DNA from: Klebsiella pneumoniae | GTDB taxonomy: Bacteria > Pseudomonadota > Gammaproteobacteria > Ga0077536 | Length of the DNA: 64,000 nucleotides | Direction of reading: 5' to 3' | Assembly (NCBI GenBank): GCA_945862315.1 | Contig: CAMAXW010000002.1 | Location: 1-64,000, forward strand | Shown: one piece after another, positions 19,410 to 28,228 of the stretch | How positions within the stretch are numbered: the stretch's first letter is position 1 | How the letters are laid out: every line of letters begins with the position of its first letter | Notes under the pieces: model-generated | Databases searched by the model: none | Told to the model about the DNA's origin: nothing | Seen by the model: only the letters and a program-made list of their open reading frames with translations | Program-made: the position numbers and the translations under genes

Positions 19410-20014
19410 GAAAACGGCGCGAAATGGCCGTTAGTGCGGCCAGCCGGGGCGTCCCATTCAATGCCAAAACAGCGGATGAAGTTTTTGAGCGCGGTGGCGA
19501 GGTTGAGACGCGGGTTAGCGGGATGCAGGGTGTTATCGATGGCCAAACACTGGCCCGGCACCGACACGCTGGGCACGCCCACGACGGTTTGCTCGAGTTG
19601 GCCGGGGATACTGACCGAGCGCTGATGATCCTGGGCGCTAAACTCAATCCGGGCGCGAGTCATACCGCGAAACTCCGAGACCAGTGCTGCAAAGCCCGCC
19701 AAAGGCCCACCCACTTGCCCACTCGCGATGGCGGCAATGGCATCGGCTTGGGCCGCCGTGGCGCGCTCGTCAACGATAACGCCCAGTGCCCAATCGCCCT
19801 GCGACATAATGGCCTTGGACTGCGCCACGACCGCAAACACCACGCCCGCGAGCGAGGTCTCGCCAAAATGGCCCGTGGTGACCGCGTAGGTCATCGCCAC
19901 TTTGCAAAAATCGTGGGTCGCGGGGGTGGTGGAATTCTGTGTGATGCACGGGCAGAGAAAATCGCAGCTGCACGCTTCTAGATATTCGCCAGCTACTTGC
20001 CAGGGGGTGTTCAT
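19388..20014 (-). CDS. DUF1326 family protein
   Basis: 208 residues; the N-terminus carries the cysteine-rich family signature GEYLEACSCDFLCPC, and the body includes GHFGETSLAGVVFAVVAQ and NPRLNLATALKNFIRCFGIE. DUF1326 genes commonly sit next to DUF2182 genes as here. The clustered cysteines suggest metal binding, but the role is unknown. ATG at 20014 begins the conserved part; a start 6 codons upstream is possible. The gene is transcribed away from the tRNA-Phe gene. Confidence 0.82.
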   Translation of the reverse strand: MNTPWQVAGEYLEACSCDFLCPCITQNSTTPATHDFCKVAMTYAVTTGHFGETSLAGVVFAVVAQSKAIMSQGDWALGVIVDERATAAQADAIAAIASGQVGGPLAGFAALVSEFRGMTRARIEFSAQDHQRSVSIPGQLEQTVVGVPSVSVPGQCLAIDNTLHPANPRLNLATALKNFIRCFGIEWDAPAGRTNGHFAPFSWQGVAS

Positions 20015-20090
20015 AGGAACCTCGGATGCCAATTGGATTGAGAAAGTAGAAGATAATCTCGCTCAAATCGTCGCAAGACAAGCCCACAGG

Positions 20091-20119
20091 TTGACTGCCC
20101 CTTGCCCGCCGCTTACAGT
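20091..20119 (+). promoter_or_regulatory. Probable sigma-70 promoter of tRNA-Phe
   Basis: TTGACT at 20091–20096 and TACAGT at 20114–20119 are separated by 17 bases, close to the sigma-70 consensus. The tRNA begins about 45 bases downstream. A GC-rich discriminator region follows, as is common for stable-RNA promoters. Confidence 0.6.
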
Positions 20120-20165
20120 TCCGCTCCCGTTCGGCGCCGTCCGCACGGATCTCCTCGCTGTCTGT

Positions 20166-20241
<76 letters not shown>

Positions 20242-20265
20242 TTAAATTACAAAGCAAATCCACGT

Positions 20266-20295
20266 CTCTACGCGTAGAGCCTACCGTCAGGTAGG
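20266..20295. repeat. Two adjacent short palindromes after tRNA-Phe
   Basis: CTCTACGCGTAGAG (20266–20279) is a perfect palindrome. It is followed directly by CCTACC-GTCA-GGTAGG (20280–20295), a perfect 6-bp hairpin. They may act in tRNA transcript termination or processing, though no T-run follows. The 20242–20502 spacer otherwise shows no gene. Confidence 0.5.
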
Positions 20296-20502
20296 CGCCC
20301 AGAGATCAGAGGCCTTGCGCGGCCTCAAGCCCCCGCACGCAACGCGTGCCAATCTCACACAGCGCAGCCCCCCAAATTTTCGTTTAGAAGTCCCCCGCGG
20401 CAATGGCCAGTTCGTGGGAATGATGGGTCACACCGGTGGCCGGACCCTTGGCGGGCACCAGGCACCGCCGCGCCCGGCGCTGCGCGAGGTGGTGTCGCTC
20501 GC

Positions 20503-21429
20503 CTAGGGACGTCCGGCCGCTAAACCTAGACGCCGCGCACGCTTGAGCTGCTCGAGCTTCTCGAGCAGCTGGTCGATCGAGCGCAGGTGGTTGCGCTCCT
20601 CGCTCAGATAGCTGGTGGCGTTGCTAGCGATCGATTGCAGCGTGGCCGCCATCTGGCTTTTGAGCTGGTCGAAATTCGACTCGGGCACCGGCCGGGTCCA
20701 CGCTGGCGACCAGATGCCGGCCTTGAGCAGCTGGCGCTTGAGCTGGGTTTTCCGCAGGTCGCGGGGCGCCAGCATGCGGTCGTCCCACACGCGCTCAAGC
20801 TGCAGCGGCGCGTACGTCATGCCCAGCGACTGGCACCAGTCATCCCACTTGAAGCGCAGGATATGGTCGTAGCAGACCACCGGCACCCAGGGCGTGCGGA
20901 AGGCGTCGGCGACGATCGCGCCATGCATGGCTTCGGCGATCACCAGGCGCGACTGGCGGATCTGGGCCACGATCTCGTGCATATTGGCGGCCGGATGGAG
21001 GTAGTTGATGCCGGCCGCGTCGCAGATTCCCTGCCAGTTGGCGAACTTGGAGCTGGCATGGTGCGGCATGAATGACACCCTGCCGGTCCGTTCGACCGTC
21101 GACGGCGGCATCACTTGGGTGATCAGTACCGCCGGGTCGGACAGCGCCAGCGACTTGTCTAGGCCTAGGATCTCCGCCGACAGCGGGCCGCGCACGCAAA
21201 AAAACTCCCAGTTGCTATCGATGCGGGGCAAAGCGCCGTAGCCGACGCCGGAACCGAACACTAGCTTGCGCGGCGCCGCCGGCAGCTTGCTGCTGAGGAC
21301 GGTGCCGATGCCGACCAGCAGCGTGTTGCTGTCGTCATCGAACAGTTCGGGCGCGAGCCCGTACCACAACCAAGGATTGAGGTCATCGCCAAAATTTCCG
21401 ACAGGATCTTTGTAGTAGCAGAGTTTCAT
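20503..21429 (-). CDS. Polysaccharide pyruvyl transferase family protein
   Basis: 308 residues resembling the ExoV/CsaB/GumL-type polysaccharide pyruvyl transferases, which add ketal pyruvate to exopolysaccharide sugars using phosphoenolpyruvate. Seen are NFGDDLNPWLWYGLAPELF near the N-terminus, VRGPLSAEILGLDKSLALSD, FMPHHASSKF, and RQSRLVIAEAMHGAIVADAF, where the last segment is the family hallmark. ATG at 21429 starts the conserved region. No other polysaccharide genes are nearby, so it is an orphan, lying between tRNA-Phe and a gene-poor stretch. The acceptor is unknown. Confidence 0.8.
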   Translation of the reverse strand: MKLCYYKDPVGNFGDDLNPWLWYGLAPELFDDDSNTLLVGIGTVLSSKLPAAPRKLVFGSGVGYGALPRIDSNWEFFCVRGPLSAEILGLDKSLALSDPAVLITQVMPPSTVERTGRVSFMPHHASSKFANWQGICDAAGINYLHPAANMHEIVAQIRQSRLVIAEAMHGAIVADAFRTPWVPVVCYDHILRFKWDDWCQSLGMTYAPLQLERVWDDRMLAPRDLRKTQLKRQLLKAGIWSPAWTRPVPESNFDQLKSQMAATLQSIASNATSYLSEERNHLRSIDQLLEKLEQLKRARRLGLAAGRP

Positions 21430-22450
21430 GGTCGCGCGTTTAATTAGCGCCTCAGAGGATAGCAAAGAAGTCTCATTGTCCACATGCAGCGAAGCGCTCA
21501 CTTGCGCTTGTATCAACTAAATAGCGGGCCGCGGGCCGCCGAAGTCCCGCCCGGCCCGGCGGCGGTTGTCGCGCGACACCCTGCACGCTGCCCCTCGTTG
21601 CTATCTGCCGTTGAGCGGCCGTTATGGTTTTAGCCACACCACGGCCAGAGCATGCCGACTGCGACGATCAAGGCAGGCACTCAGCTGCACTTCGAAACGC
21701 CGCTGCAGGAAGTAACCGGTCAGTTCTAGGATCTGAGCGACAACACGGGGGAAACCACGGCGGCCATGTGCTCCACCTATAACCGCCACACCCCTCACGA
21801 AAACGAGGTGTATGGCGAGACCAATAACCCGACGCCGTAAGGGTAGCCAGGACCCAGGGGCCCGACTGAGCCTGGTTTTCGTGGGCAGACGATCTCGCTC
21901 GCGTTCAATGCTGCCGAACCGCTGGCCCACGCTGTGCTCATCAGCTTCGGCATCTAGCGTCGGGTGAATCCGGATGGTGATCTCCGGGCTGATCTGCGGC
22001 AGAACCTTGGCCACCCAATGCCGAGGGTTTTTGGCAATCTCCCAAAATCGGCACGCCATTAATCGCCGGTCGAACGGCGTGACTTGGCTGGCCTGCCGGC
22101 AAATCTGGCGAGCCAAAACTTCGGGTGCCGAAACTCACGCGTGTCCCACACCACGCTTAAGGCGCGGCGCTTGTTGATGGTTTGTCCAAGGCTTCCGCGC
22201 GACCACCTTGACACAGTGCCAGTGGCAACGACCCAGTAGCAACGACCCAAAGGTACCTCGCCCACCCAAACCAATGCGGGTCCGTCCACAGGCAGGAAAC
22301 AGGTTGCTAATGGCTCGTCGACTACGCTAGCGTCGAGGTGCCGCACTGGCGCATGAAGTGCGCGGCAGTTACCCATTTTTCCGCCGGCGCAGTGAGGGTT
22401 TGAACCCCGCAGGCCCCCACCCGGTCAGACACTCTCCACAGGCGGACCAA
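21430..22450. other. 1-kb stretch without a supported gene
   Basis: Open frames here are short and conflict with each other, and none shows a recognisable domain. On the minus strand about 21622–22376 there are overlapping frames of uneven quality that could be a decayed gene, but no family can be named. A near-perfect 14-base tandem duplication lies at 22221–22248. The stretch separates an orphan polysaccharide gene from the flavin monooxygenase and may be a scar of rearrangement. Confidence 0.5.
22221..22248. repeat. 14-bp tandem duplication
   Basis: AGTGGCAACGACCC is followed immediately by AGTAGCAACGACCC (13 of 14 bases equal). It lies in the non-coding stretch upstream of the TfdB-like gene. 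It could be a small duplication or a pair of binding half-sites; nothing distinguishes these. Confidence 0.5.
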
Positions 22451-24205
22451 ATGTTAGAGATTAAAACCCAAGTGTTGATCATCGGCACCGGCCCGGCCGG
22501 CGCTGCAACGGCCGCCCTATTGTCTAGCTACGGCGTGGAAAACATCGTCGTCAACCGTCACCGCTGGCTCGCCAACACGCCCCGCGCGCACATCACCAAC
22601 CAGCGCACGATGGAAGTATTGCGCGATCTGGGCCGGGAAGTAGAAGCCGAAGCCTATCTGCACGCCACTCCCCAAGAGCTGCTGGGTAACAATGTTTTCT
22701 GTACTTCGCTGGCGGGCGAGGAAATTGGCCGGCTGCAGACCTGGGGCACGCATCCGCTTTCCAAAGCGGAACATTTGCTGTCATCGCCTACTTTCATGAA
22801 CGACTTGCCACAGACATTCATGGAGCCGCTGTTGTTCAAAACAGCCTGTTCGCGCGGCACGCATGCGCGTTTGTACACCGAATACCTCAGCCACCAACAA
22901 GATGCTGACGGCGTCACCACCACCTTGCTCGACCGCCTCTCCGGCCAGTCCTACACGGTCCGCTCGCAATATCTGATTGGCGCGGATGGCGGTAATTCCA
23001 AAGTGGCGGAACATGCCAAGTTGCCGTTCGCCGGTAGCATGGGACTCGGCGGGTCCATCAACATCCTGTTCAAAGCGGATTTGACGAAGTACGTCGCACA
23101 CCGCCCCTCGGTACTCTACTGGGTGCTCCAGCCCGGCTCTAACGTGGGCGGCATCGGCATGGGCGTGGTGCGGATGATCCGGCCCTGGAACGAATGGATG
23201 GTCATCTGGGGATATGACATCACTCAGCCAGCACCCATCGTTGACACAGACTTCGCCCTGCGCGTGGTACGAGATCTCGTGGGTGAGGCCACGCTGCCGG
23301 TGGAAATTCAGTCCGTGTCTACCTGGACGGTGAACAATCTGTATGCCACCGAGCTCGCCCATGGCCGGGTGTTCTGCATGGGTGACGCCACGCATCGTCA
23401 CCCGCCCTCCAATGGGTTGGGGTCGAATACCTCGATTCAAGATGCCTTTAACTTGGCGTGGAAACTGGCGTTCGTCATCAAAGGGCAAGCGGGCGGCGAA
23501 CTGCTGGCCAGCTACAACGCGGAACGTGCGCCCGTCGCCCAACAAATTGTGACCCGCGCCAATCGCTCGATCGAAGAATTTGGGCCGATATTCAAAGCCC
23601 TGGGGCTACTGGATTCCGTGGACCCCGTCACCATGCAGCGCAACATGGACGCGCGCTGCGAAGACACTCCAGACGCCGCCCTACAGCGCGCCGAGATTTG
23701 CCGGACCATCGCCTTGAAGGCCTATGAGTTCGATGCGCATGGGGTAGAGATGAACCAGCGCTATCGCTCGGCTGCCATCCTCCCCGATGGCAGCCCGGAA
23801 CCAGTGTTCGCCCGCGACCCCGAGCTCCACTACCAGTGGACAACTTGGCCCGGCGCTCGCCTGCCGCACGTGTGGTTGCATGCCGCCGATGGGCGCAAAG
23901 TCTCCACCCTCGATTTGGCCGGGAAGGGTTGTTTTACCTTGTTCACCGGTATTGGTGGGGCCGTGTGGGCAACTGCTGCCGCACTGCTGGCCGCAGAGTT
24001 GGCGCTGCCCATCGTGGTGCACATCATTGGTCCCCGGCAGGCATGGCAGGACTTTACGGGGGACTGGGCGCGGGTCCGAGAAATGCACGACGACGGCGCC
24101 ATCCTAGTGCGACCCGATCACCATGTGGCGTGGCGCGCGCAGGTGCGTTCGGAGGATGCGCTAGCACAACTGCGCGCGGTGTTTACCCAGCTTCTAGCGC
24201 GCTAA
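22451..24205 (+). CDS. FAD-dependent phenol/aromatic hydroxylase (TfdB-like)
   Basis: 584-residue class A flavoprotein monooxygenase, most like 2,4-dichlorophenol 6-monooxygenase (TfdB) and PheA/MhpA relatives, which hydroxylate aromatic rings using NAD(P)H and O2. The N-terminal Rossmann fold has IIGTGPAGAATAALL. The aromatic-hydroxylase motifs are YLIGADGGNSKV and RVFCMGDATHRHPPSNGLGS followed by NTSIQDAFNLAWKLAF. A C-terminal thioredoxin-like domain begins about residue 480 (TLDLAGKGCFTLFTGIGG). ATG at 22451 starts the flavin fold. It converges on the formate dehydrogenase operon. The substrate is not determined by sequence. Confidence 0.87.
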   Translation: MLEIKTQVLIIGTGPAGAATAALLSSYGVENIVVNRHRWLANTPRAHITNQRTMEVLRDLGREVEAEAYLHATPQELLGNNVFCTSLAGEEIGRLQTWGTHPLSKAEHLLSSPTFMNDLPQTFMEPLLFKTACSRGTHARLYTEYLSHQQDADGVTTTLLDRLSGQSYTVRSQYLIGADGGNSKVAEHAKLPFAGSMGLGGSINILFKADLTKYVAHRPSVLYWVLQPGSNVGGIGMGVVRMIRPWNEWMVIWGYDITQPAPIVDTDFALRVVRDLVGEATLPVEIQSVSTWTVNNLYATELAHGRVFCMGDATHRHPPSNGLGSNTSIQDAFNLAWKLAFVIKGQAGGELLASYNAERAPVAQQIVTRANRSIEEFGPIFKALGLLDSVDPVTMQRNMDARCEDTPDAALQRAEICRTIALKAYEFDAHGVEMNQRYRSAAILPDGSPEPVFARDPELHYQWTTWPGARLPHVWLHAADGRKVSTLDLAGKGCFTLFTGIGGAVWATAAALLAAELALPIVVHIIGPRQAWQDFTGDWARVREMHDDGAILVRPDHHVAWRAQVRSEDALAQLRAVFTQLLAR

Positions 24206-24258
24206 CCGCGAGCGCCGCGGTGCCGGCGGCCGCGCGGCGTCGAGGCTGGCGCCGGCCC

Positions 24259-24486
24259 CTAAGAGGCCGCGTCTTTCGCCAATTCGGCCACGGCCTCCAG
24301 CACCAAAGGGTCCAGCCCCGCACCGCCAGTCAGCGCAAAATGTGCCAGCAATTTCTGCCGCATGCGCGGTCCCCAAAAACGGCAAAAATGCTGGTGCACG
24401 GCGTCGCGCGCCCGGACGTGATTTTTATCGCTCACGAAATAAGCGCCAATGTCGTTGGCCATTTCCAGCAGGTGTTCATTGCTCAT
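24259..24486 (-). CDS. fdsD: Formate dehydrogenase delta subunit FdsD
   Basis: 75 residues matching the small delta subunit of soluble NAD-dependent formate dehydrogenases (MANDIGAYF, HVRARDAVHQHFCRFWGPRM). It is the last gene of the fds operon, 6 bases after fdhD. Delta subunits are needed for assembly or stability of the FdsABG complex. Confidence 0.93.
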   Translation of the reverse strand: MSNEHLLEMANDIGAYFVSDKNHVRARDAVHQHFCRFWGPRMRQKLLAHFALTGGAGLDPLVLEAVAELAKDAAS

Positions 24487-24492
24487 GTTGGC

Positions 24493-25344
24493 TTACTCGG
24501 CACACGCCGCTGGGTGGTCGCTTAAGCGCGAGGGATGGCTGTAGGCCACATAATGGCCATCGCGCGCCAGACCCAACAGCGTGACTCGGGCCTGATCGGC
24601 CACCGCGATGGCCAGCGCCGTAGGGGCGGATACCGCCACCACGATGCCCATCCCGACCCATGCCGCTTTTTGCACTAATTCGTAGCTGGCACGACTGGTG
24701 AGCAACAACACCCCCTCGGCCGGGCGCAGACCGGCGTGCATCAGCGCACCGATGAGTTTATCCAAGGCGTTATGGCGGCCCACATCTTCGCGCAGGAGGC
24801 AAACCTCACCCGCGGGCGTACACCACGCGGCGGCGTGGGTGGCCCCAGTGGCCAGAAACATCGGCTGACGGCTTTTAAGATCCGCCAAGGCGCGGGTCAA
24901 CGCGGCGTTGCTCAGGCGCACCGGCGCGTGCACCGGCGGCGGCCAGCGCACCACGTCTTCGAGTTGGCGGGTGCCGCATAGCCCACAACCACTATTGCCC
25001 GCGAGGGTCCGCGCGTTGGGCGCCAGTTTGGCGGCGTTGGCGGGCGGAATGCGCAGCGCCAAACTAATCCCCACCAAATCCGTCTCTAGCTGTAAATCCA
25101 GTAATTCGGCCGGCGTGGCGATAATGCCTTCGCTCAACGAAAATCCCAGCGCGAAATCGGCCAGATCCGTCGGCGAGGCAAGCATTACGGCATACGCCTG
25201 ACCGTTGTAAGTCAGTGCCACCGGCACTTCTTCTGCCACTTGGTCAAACGCTGACTGGAAACCCTGCGCACCGTAACGGTCCACCGGCTTCCAGGGACTG
25301 ACACCCGGTAGGCGCGCACCGAATGGCGCGGCAGGCAGGCTCAT
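24493..25344 (-). CDS. fdhD: Formate dehydrogenase sulfurtransferase FdhD (FdsC)
   Basis: 283 residues. FdhD passes sulfur from a cysteine desulfurase to the molybdenum cofactor of formate dehydrogenase, an essential activation step. The C-x2-C loop is present (GNSGCGLCGTRQLED), as are REDVGRHNALDKLIG and TSRASYELVQKAAW. ATG at 25344 overlaps the fdsA stop by 4 bases. In soluble formate dehydrogenase operons this gene is called fdsC. Confidence 0.94.
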   Translation of the reverse strand: MSLPAAPFGARLPGVSPWKPVDRYGAQGFQSAFDQVAEEVPVALTYNGQAYAVMLASPTDLADFALGFSLSEGIIATPAELLDLQLETDLVGISLALRIPPANAAKLAPNARTLAGNSGCGLCGTRQLEDVVRWPPPVHAPVRLSNAALTRALADLKSRQPMFLATGATHAAAWCTPAGEVCLLREDVGRHNALDKLIGALMHAGLRPAEGVLLLTSRASYELVQKAAWVGMGIVVAVSAPTALAIAVADQARVTLLGLARDGHYVAYSHPSRLSDHPAACAE

Positions 25345-28196
25345 GCGTCGCTGCGAACGGGCTGGCGCGCCGCCAGCAACCGAACCTGCTCCTCGCTAAA
25401 CACCCGATAGCGACGCTGCCAGTCCGAGGGCTGGGCGACCTTCGTGAGTTGCACCGCAGTCACCTTGTACTCCGGGCAGTTGGTCGCCCAGTCCGAGTGG
25501 TCGGTGGTGATGACATTCGCGCCGGACTCTGGAAAGTGAAACGTGGTGTAGACCACGCCGGGTTGCACGCGAGGCGTGACGTGGGCCCGCAAAACGGTTT
25601 CGCCCACACGGCTGGCAACGCCCGCCCAATCGCCATCGTTAATGCCACGTTCCTCGGCATCGTGCGGGTGGATTTCGATCACATCTTCCTGATGCCACAC
25701 GCTGTTGGCGGTACGGCGGGTCTGAGCGCCCACGTTGTATTGCGACAGCGTGCGCCCCGTGGTGAGCAGCAGCGGAAATTTACGTGAGGCCCGCTCGCGC
25801 GTGGGCACATAGCCGGTCAACATAAAGCGCCCTTTGCCACGCGTAAATTCCGTCATGTGCATGGTGGGTGTGCCGTGCGGATTCGGCTCGTTGCACGGCC
25901 ATTGAATGCTCCCCAAGCGGTCAAGTTTCTCGTAGCTAACCCCGGCAAACGTGGGCGTTAGGCTGGCTATCTCGGCCATGATGTCGGCGGGATGGGCGTA
26001 GTTCATGGGGTAACCCAGCGCGTTGGCGAGCCGGCAGGTGATTTGCCAATCCGCCAGCCCTGCGGTGGGCGTCATCACGCGGCGAATGCGCGAAATGCGT
26101 CGCTCAGCGTTGGTGAACGTGCCGTCTTTCTCCAAGAAAGAGCTACCCGGCAGAAACACATGCGCGAATTTTGCAGTCTCGTTGAGAAACAAATCTTGCA
26201 CGATGATGCATTCCATTGCCTCCAACGCCGCCGACACGTGTTGGGTGTTGGGATCGCTTTGCGCGATGTCTTCGCCTTGCACATACAGCGCTTTAAATTC
26301 GCCGTCCAGCGCCGCTTCGAACATATTGGGGATGCGCAAACCAGGTTCTGGATCGAGCGTTACCTGCCACGCCTGCTCAAACAGTGCGCGTGTGGTGGTG
26401 TCCGATACATGCCGATAACCCGGCAATTCGTGCGGGAATGAGCCCATGTCGCAAGCGCCCTGCACGTTGTTCTGACCGCGCAAGGGGTTCACGCCCACCC
26501 CGATGCGGCCGAGATTCCCGGTGGCCATGGCAAGGTTGGCAATGCCCATGACCATGGTGGAGCCTTGGCTGTGCTCGGTCACGCCCAAACCATAGTAAAT
26601 GGCCCCGTTGCCGGCGGTGGCGTAGAGCCGTGCGGCCGCCCGCACGTCTGCGGCAGGCACGCCGGTAATGCTGGCCGTCGCCTCGGGAGAATTGCCGGCT
26701 TCGGTGATGAATTCCCGCCATTCGTTAAAACTCTCGGCGTCGCAGCGCGCACTCACAAAGGCTTCATCGACCAAACCCTCGGTGACCACCACGTGGGCCA
26801 GCGCGTTGATCAAGGCCACATTGGTGCCGGGGCGCAGTTTGAGGTGGTGGTCGGCCACCACGTGCGGCCCGCGCACCAAAGCAATGGTGCGGGGATCCGC
26901 CACGATGAGCCTGGCGCCCGCGCGCAGGCGGCGCTTTAGGTGCGAAGCAAACACCGGGTGACCATCGGTAGGATTAGCACCGATGACAAAAATAACGTCC
27001 GCGTGATTCACCGAATCAAAATTCTGGGTGCCGGCAGATTCGCCCAAGGTCTGTTTGAGTCCGTAGCCGGTGGGCGAATGACACACCCGCGCGCAGGTAT
27101 CTACGTTGTTGTTGCCAAAGCCGGCGCGCACCAGTTTTTGCACGAGATAAGTTTCTTCGTTGGAGCAGCGCGAGGAGGTAATACCACCCAGCGCGTTGCG
27201 GCCGTATTGGGCTGCGATGCGCTGGAGTTCGGCGGCGGCGTAGGCAATCGCGCCCTCCCAAGTGGTTTCTGTCCACGCGTCGTGAATGCTCTTGCGGATC
27301 ATCGGCGTGGTGATACGGTCTGAGTGGGTCGTGTAGCCAAAAGCGAAGCGACCCTTCACGCAGGAATGCCCATGATTGGCGTGCCCATCCTGATTGGGCA
27401 CCATGCGCACGACTTCTTCGCCTTTCATTTCTGCCTTGAACGAACAACCCACCCCGCAGTAGGCGCAAGTGGTGACGACGCTATGCGAGGGTTGGCCTTT
27501 TTCGATCAGCGATTTCTCGGTCAGGGTGGCCGTGGGGCAGGCCTGCACGCAGGCGCCGCACGATACGCATTCCGAGGCCAAGAAACTTTCACCCGCGCTG
27601 GCGGCAACCCGCGACTCAAATCCCCGTCCTGAAATCGTGAGCGCAAAAGTACCCTGCACTTCTTCGCAGGCTCGTACGCAGCGCGAACAAACGATGCACT
27701 TGCTGCTGTCGAAGGTGAAATACGGATTACTTTCGTCTTTTTCGAGGTCCAGATGATTTTCGCCCGCATAGCCATAGCGCACCTCGCGCAAACCCACAGC
27801 ACCCGCCATGTCCTGCAGTTCGCAGTGGCCGTTGGTGGGGCAGGTGAGGCAGTCCAGCGGGTGGTCAGAAATATAAAGCTCCATCGTGTTGCGCCGAAGC
27901 TTGGCGAGCGCTGGGGTTTGAGTGCGGATTTTCATCCCTGCTGCGACCGGCGTGGTGCACGCCGCCGGGTAACCCCGCTGGCCTTCTATTTCCACCAGAC
28001 ACAGGCGACACGAACCAAAGGGCTCCAGCGTTTCGGTGGCGCATAGCTTGGGAATACCAATGCCGGCCGAGGCTGCGGCGCGCAGGATGGAGGTGCCGAG
28101 CGGGACTTGGCACACGCGGCCATCGATCTCAACGCCGAGGGTTTCGGTTGCAGCACTGGCGGGCGTGCCGTAGTCGCGATCAGTTATCGATAACAT
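25341..28196 (-). CDS. fdsA: NAD-dependent formate dehydrogenase catalytic subunit FdsA
   Basis: 951-residue molybdo-bis(pyranopterin) subunit that oxidises formate to CO2. The N-terminus is NuoG-like, with a 2Fe-2S ferredoxin (CATETLEPFGSCRLC), a His/Cys cluster (HPLDCLTCPTNGHC), and two 4Fe-4S motifs (CIVCSRCVRAC, CVSCGACVQACP). A further 4Fe-4S is CAYCGVGCSFK. The Mo-ligand Cys lies in DTCARVCHSPTGYG, with the catalytic His directly after it. The C-terminal molydopterin-dinucleotide-binding domain starts near LTTGRTLSQYNVG. Electrons pass through FdsB/FdsG to NAD+. Confidence 0.96.
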   Translation of the reverse strand: MLSITDRDYGTPASAATETLGVEIDGRVCQVPLGTSILRAAASAGIGIPKLCATETLEPFGSCRLCLVEIEGQRGYPAACTTPVAAGMKIRTQTPALAKLRRNTMELYISDHPLDCLTCPTNGHCELQDMAGAVGLREVRYGYAGENHLDLEKDESNPYFTFDSSKCIVCSRCVRACEEVQGTFALTISGRGFESRVAASAGESFLASECVSCGACVQACPTATLTEKSLIEKGQPSHSVVTTCAYCGVGCSFKAEMKGEEVVRMVPNQDGHANHGHSCVKGRFAFGYTTHSDRITTPMIRKSIHDAWTETTWEGAIAYAAAELQRIAAQYGRNALGGITSSRCSNEETYLVQKLVRAGFGNNNVDTCARVCHSPTGYGLKQTLGESAGTQNFDSVNHADVIFVIGANPTDGHPVFASHLKRRLRAGARLIVADPRTIALVRGPHVVADHHLKLRPGTNVALINALAHVVVTEGLVDEAFVSARCDAESFNEWREFITEAGNSPEATASITGVPAADVRAAARLYATAGNGAIYYGLGVTEHSQGSTMVMGIANLAMATGNLGRIGVGVNPLRGQNNVQGACDMGSFPHELPGYRHVSDTTTRALFEQAWQVTLDPEPGLRIPNMFEAALDGEFKALYVQGEDIAQSDPNTQHVSAALEAMECIIVQDLFLNETAKFAHVFLPGSSFLEKDGTFTNAERRISRIRRVMTPTAGLADWQITCRLANALGYPMNYAHPADIMAEIASLTPTFAGVSYEKLDRLGSIQWPCNEPNPHGTPTMHMTEFTRGKGRFMLTGYVPTRERASRKFPLLLTTGRTLSQYNVGAQTRRTANSVWHQEDVIEIHPHDAEERGINDGDWAGVASRVGETVLRAHVTPRVQPGVVYTTFHFPESGANVITTDHSDWATNCPEYKVTAVQLTKVAQPSDWQRRYRVFSEEQVRLLAARQPVRSDA

Positions 28197-28228
28197 GGGC
28201 GTAATCCTCTATTAACTCGCTGGCCATC

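Noticed and set aside
22205-22216. 12-base match (ACCTTGACACAG) shared in inverse orientation with 51704–51715
   Set aside because: Hundreds of exact 12-base matches are expected by chance in 64 kb, so it is not evidence of a mobile element.
21622-22376. Minus-strand open frames of up to 164 codons that might be a transposase remnant
   Set aside because: No transposase motif or terminal inverted repeats could be found, and several frames compete; kept only as a gene-poor stretch.
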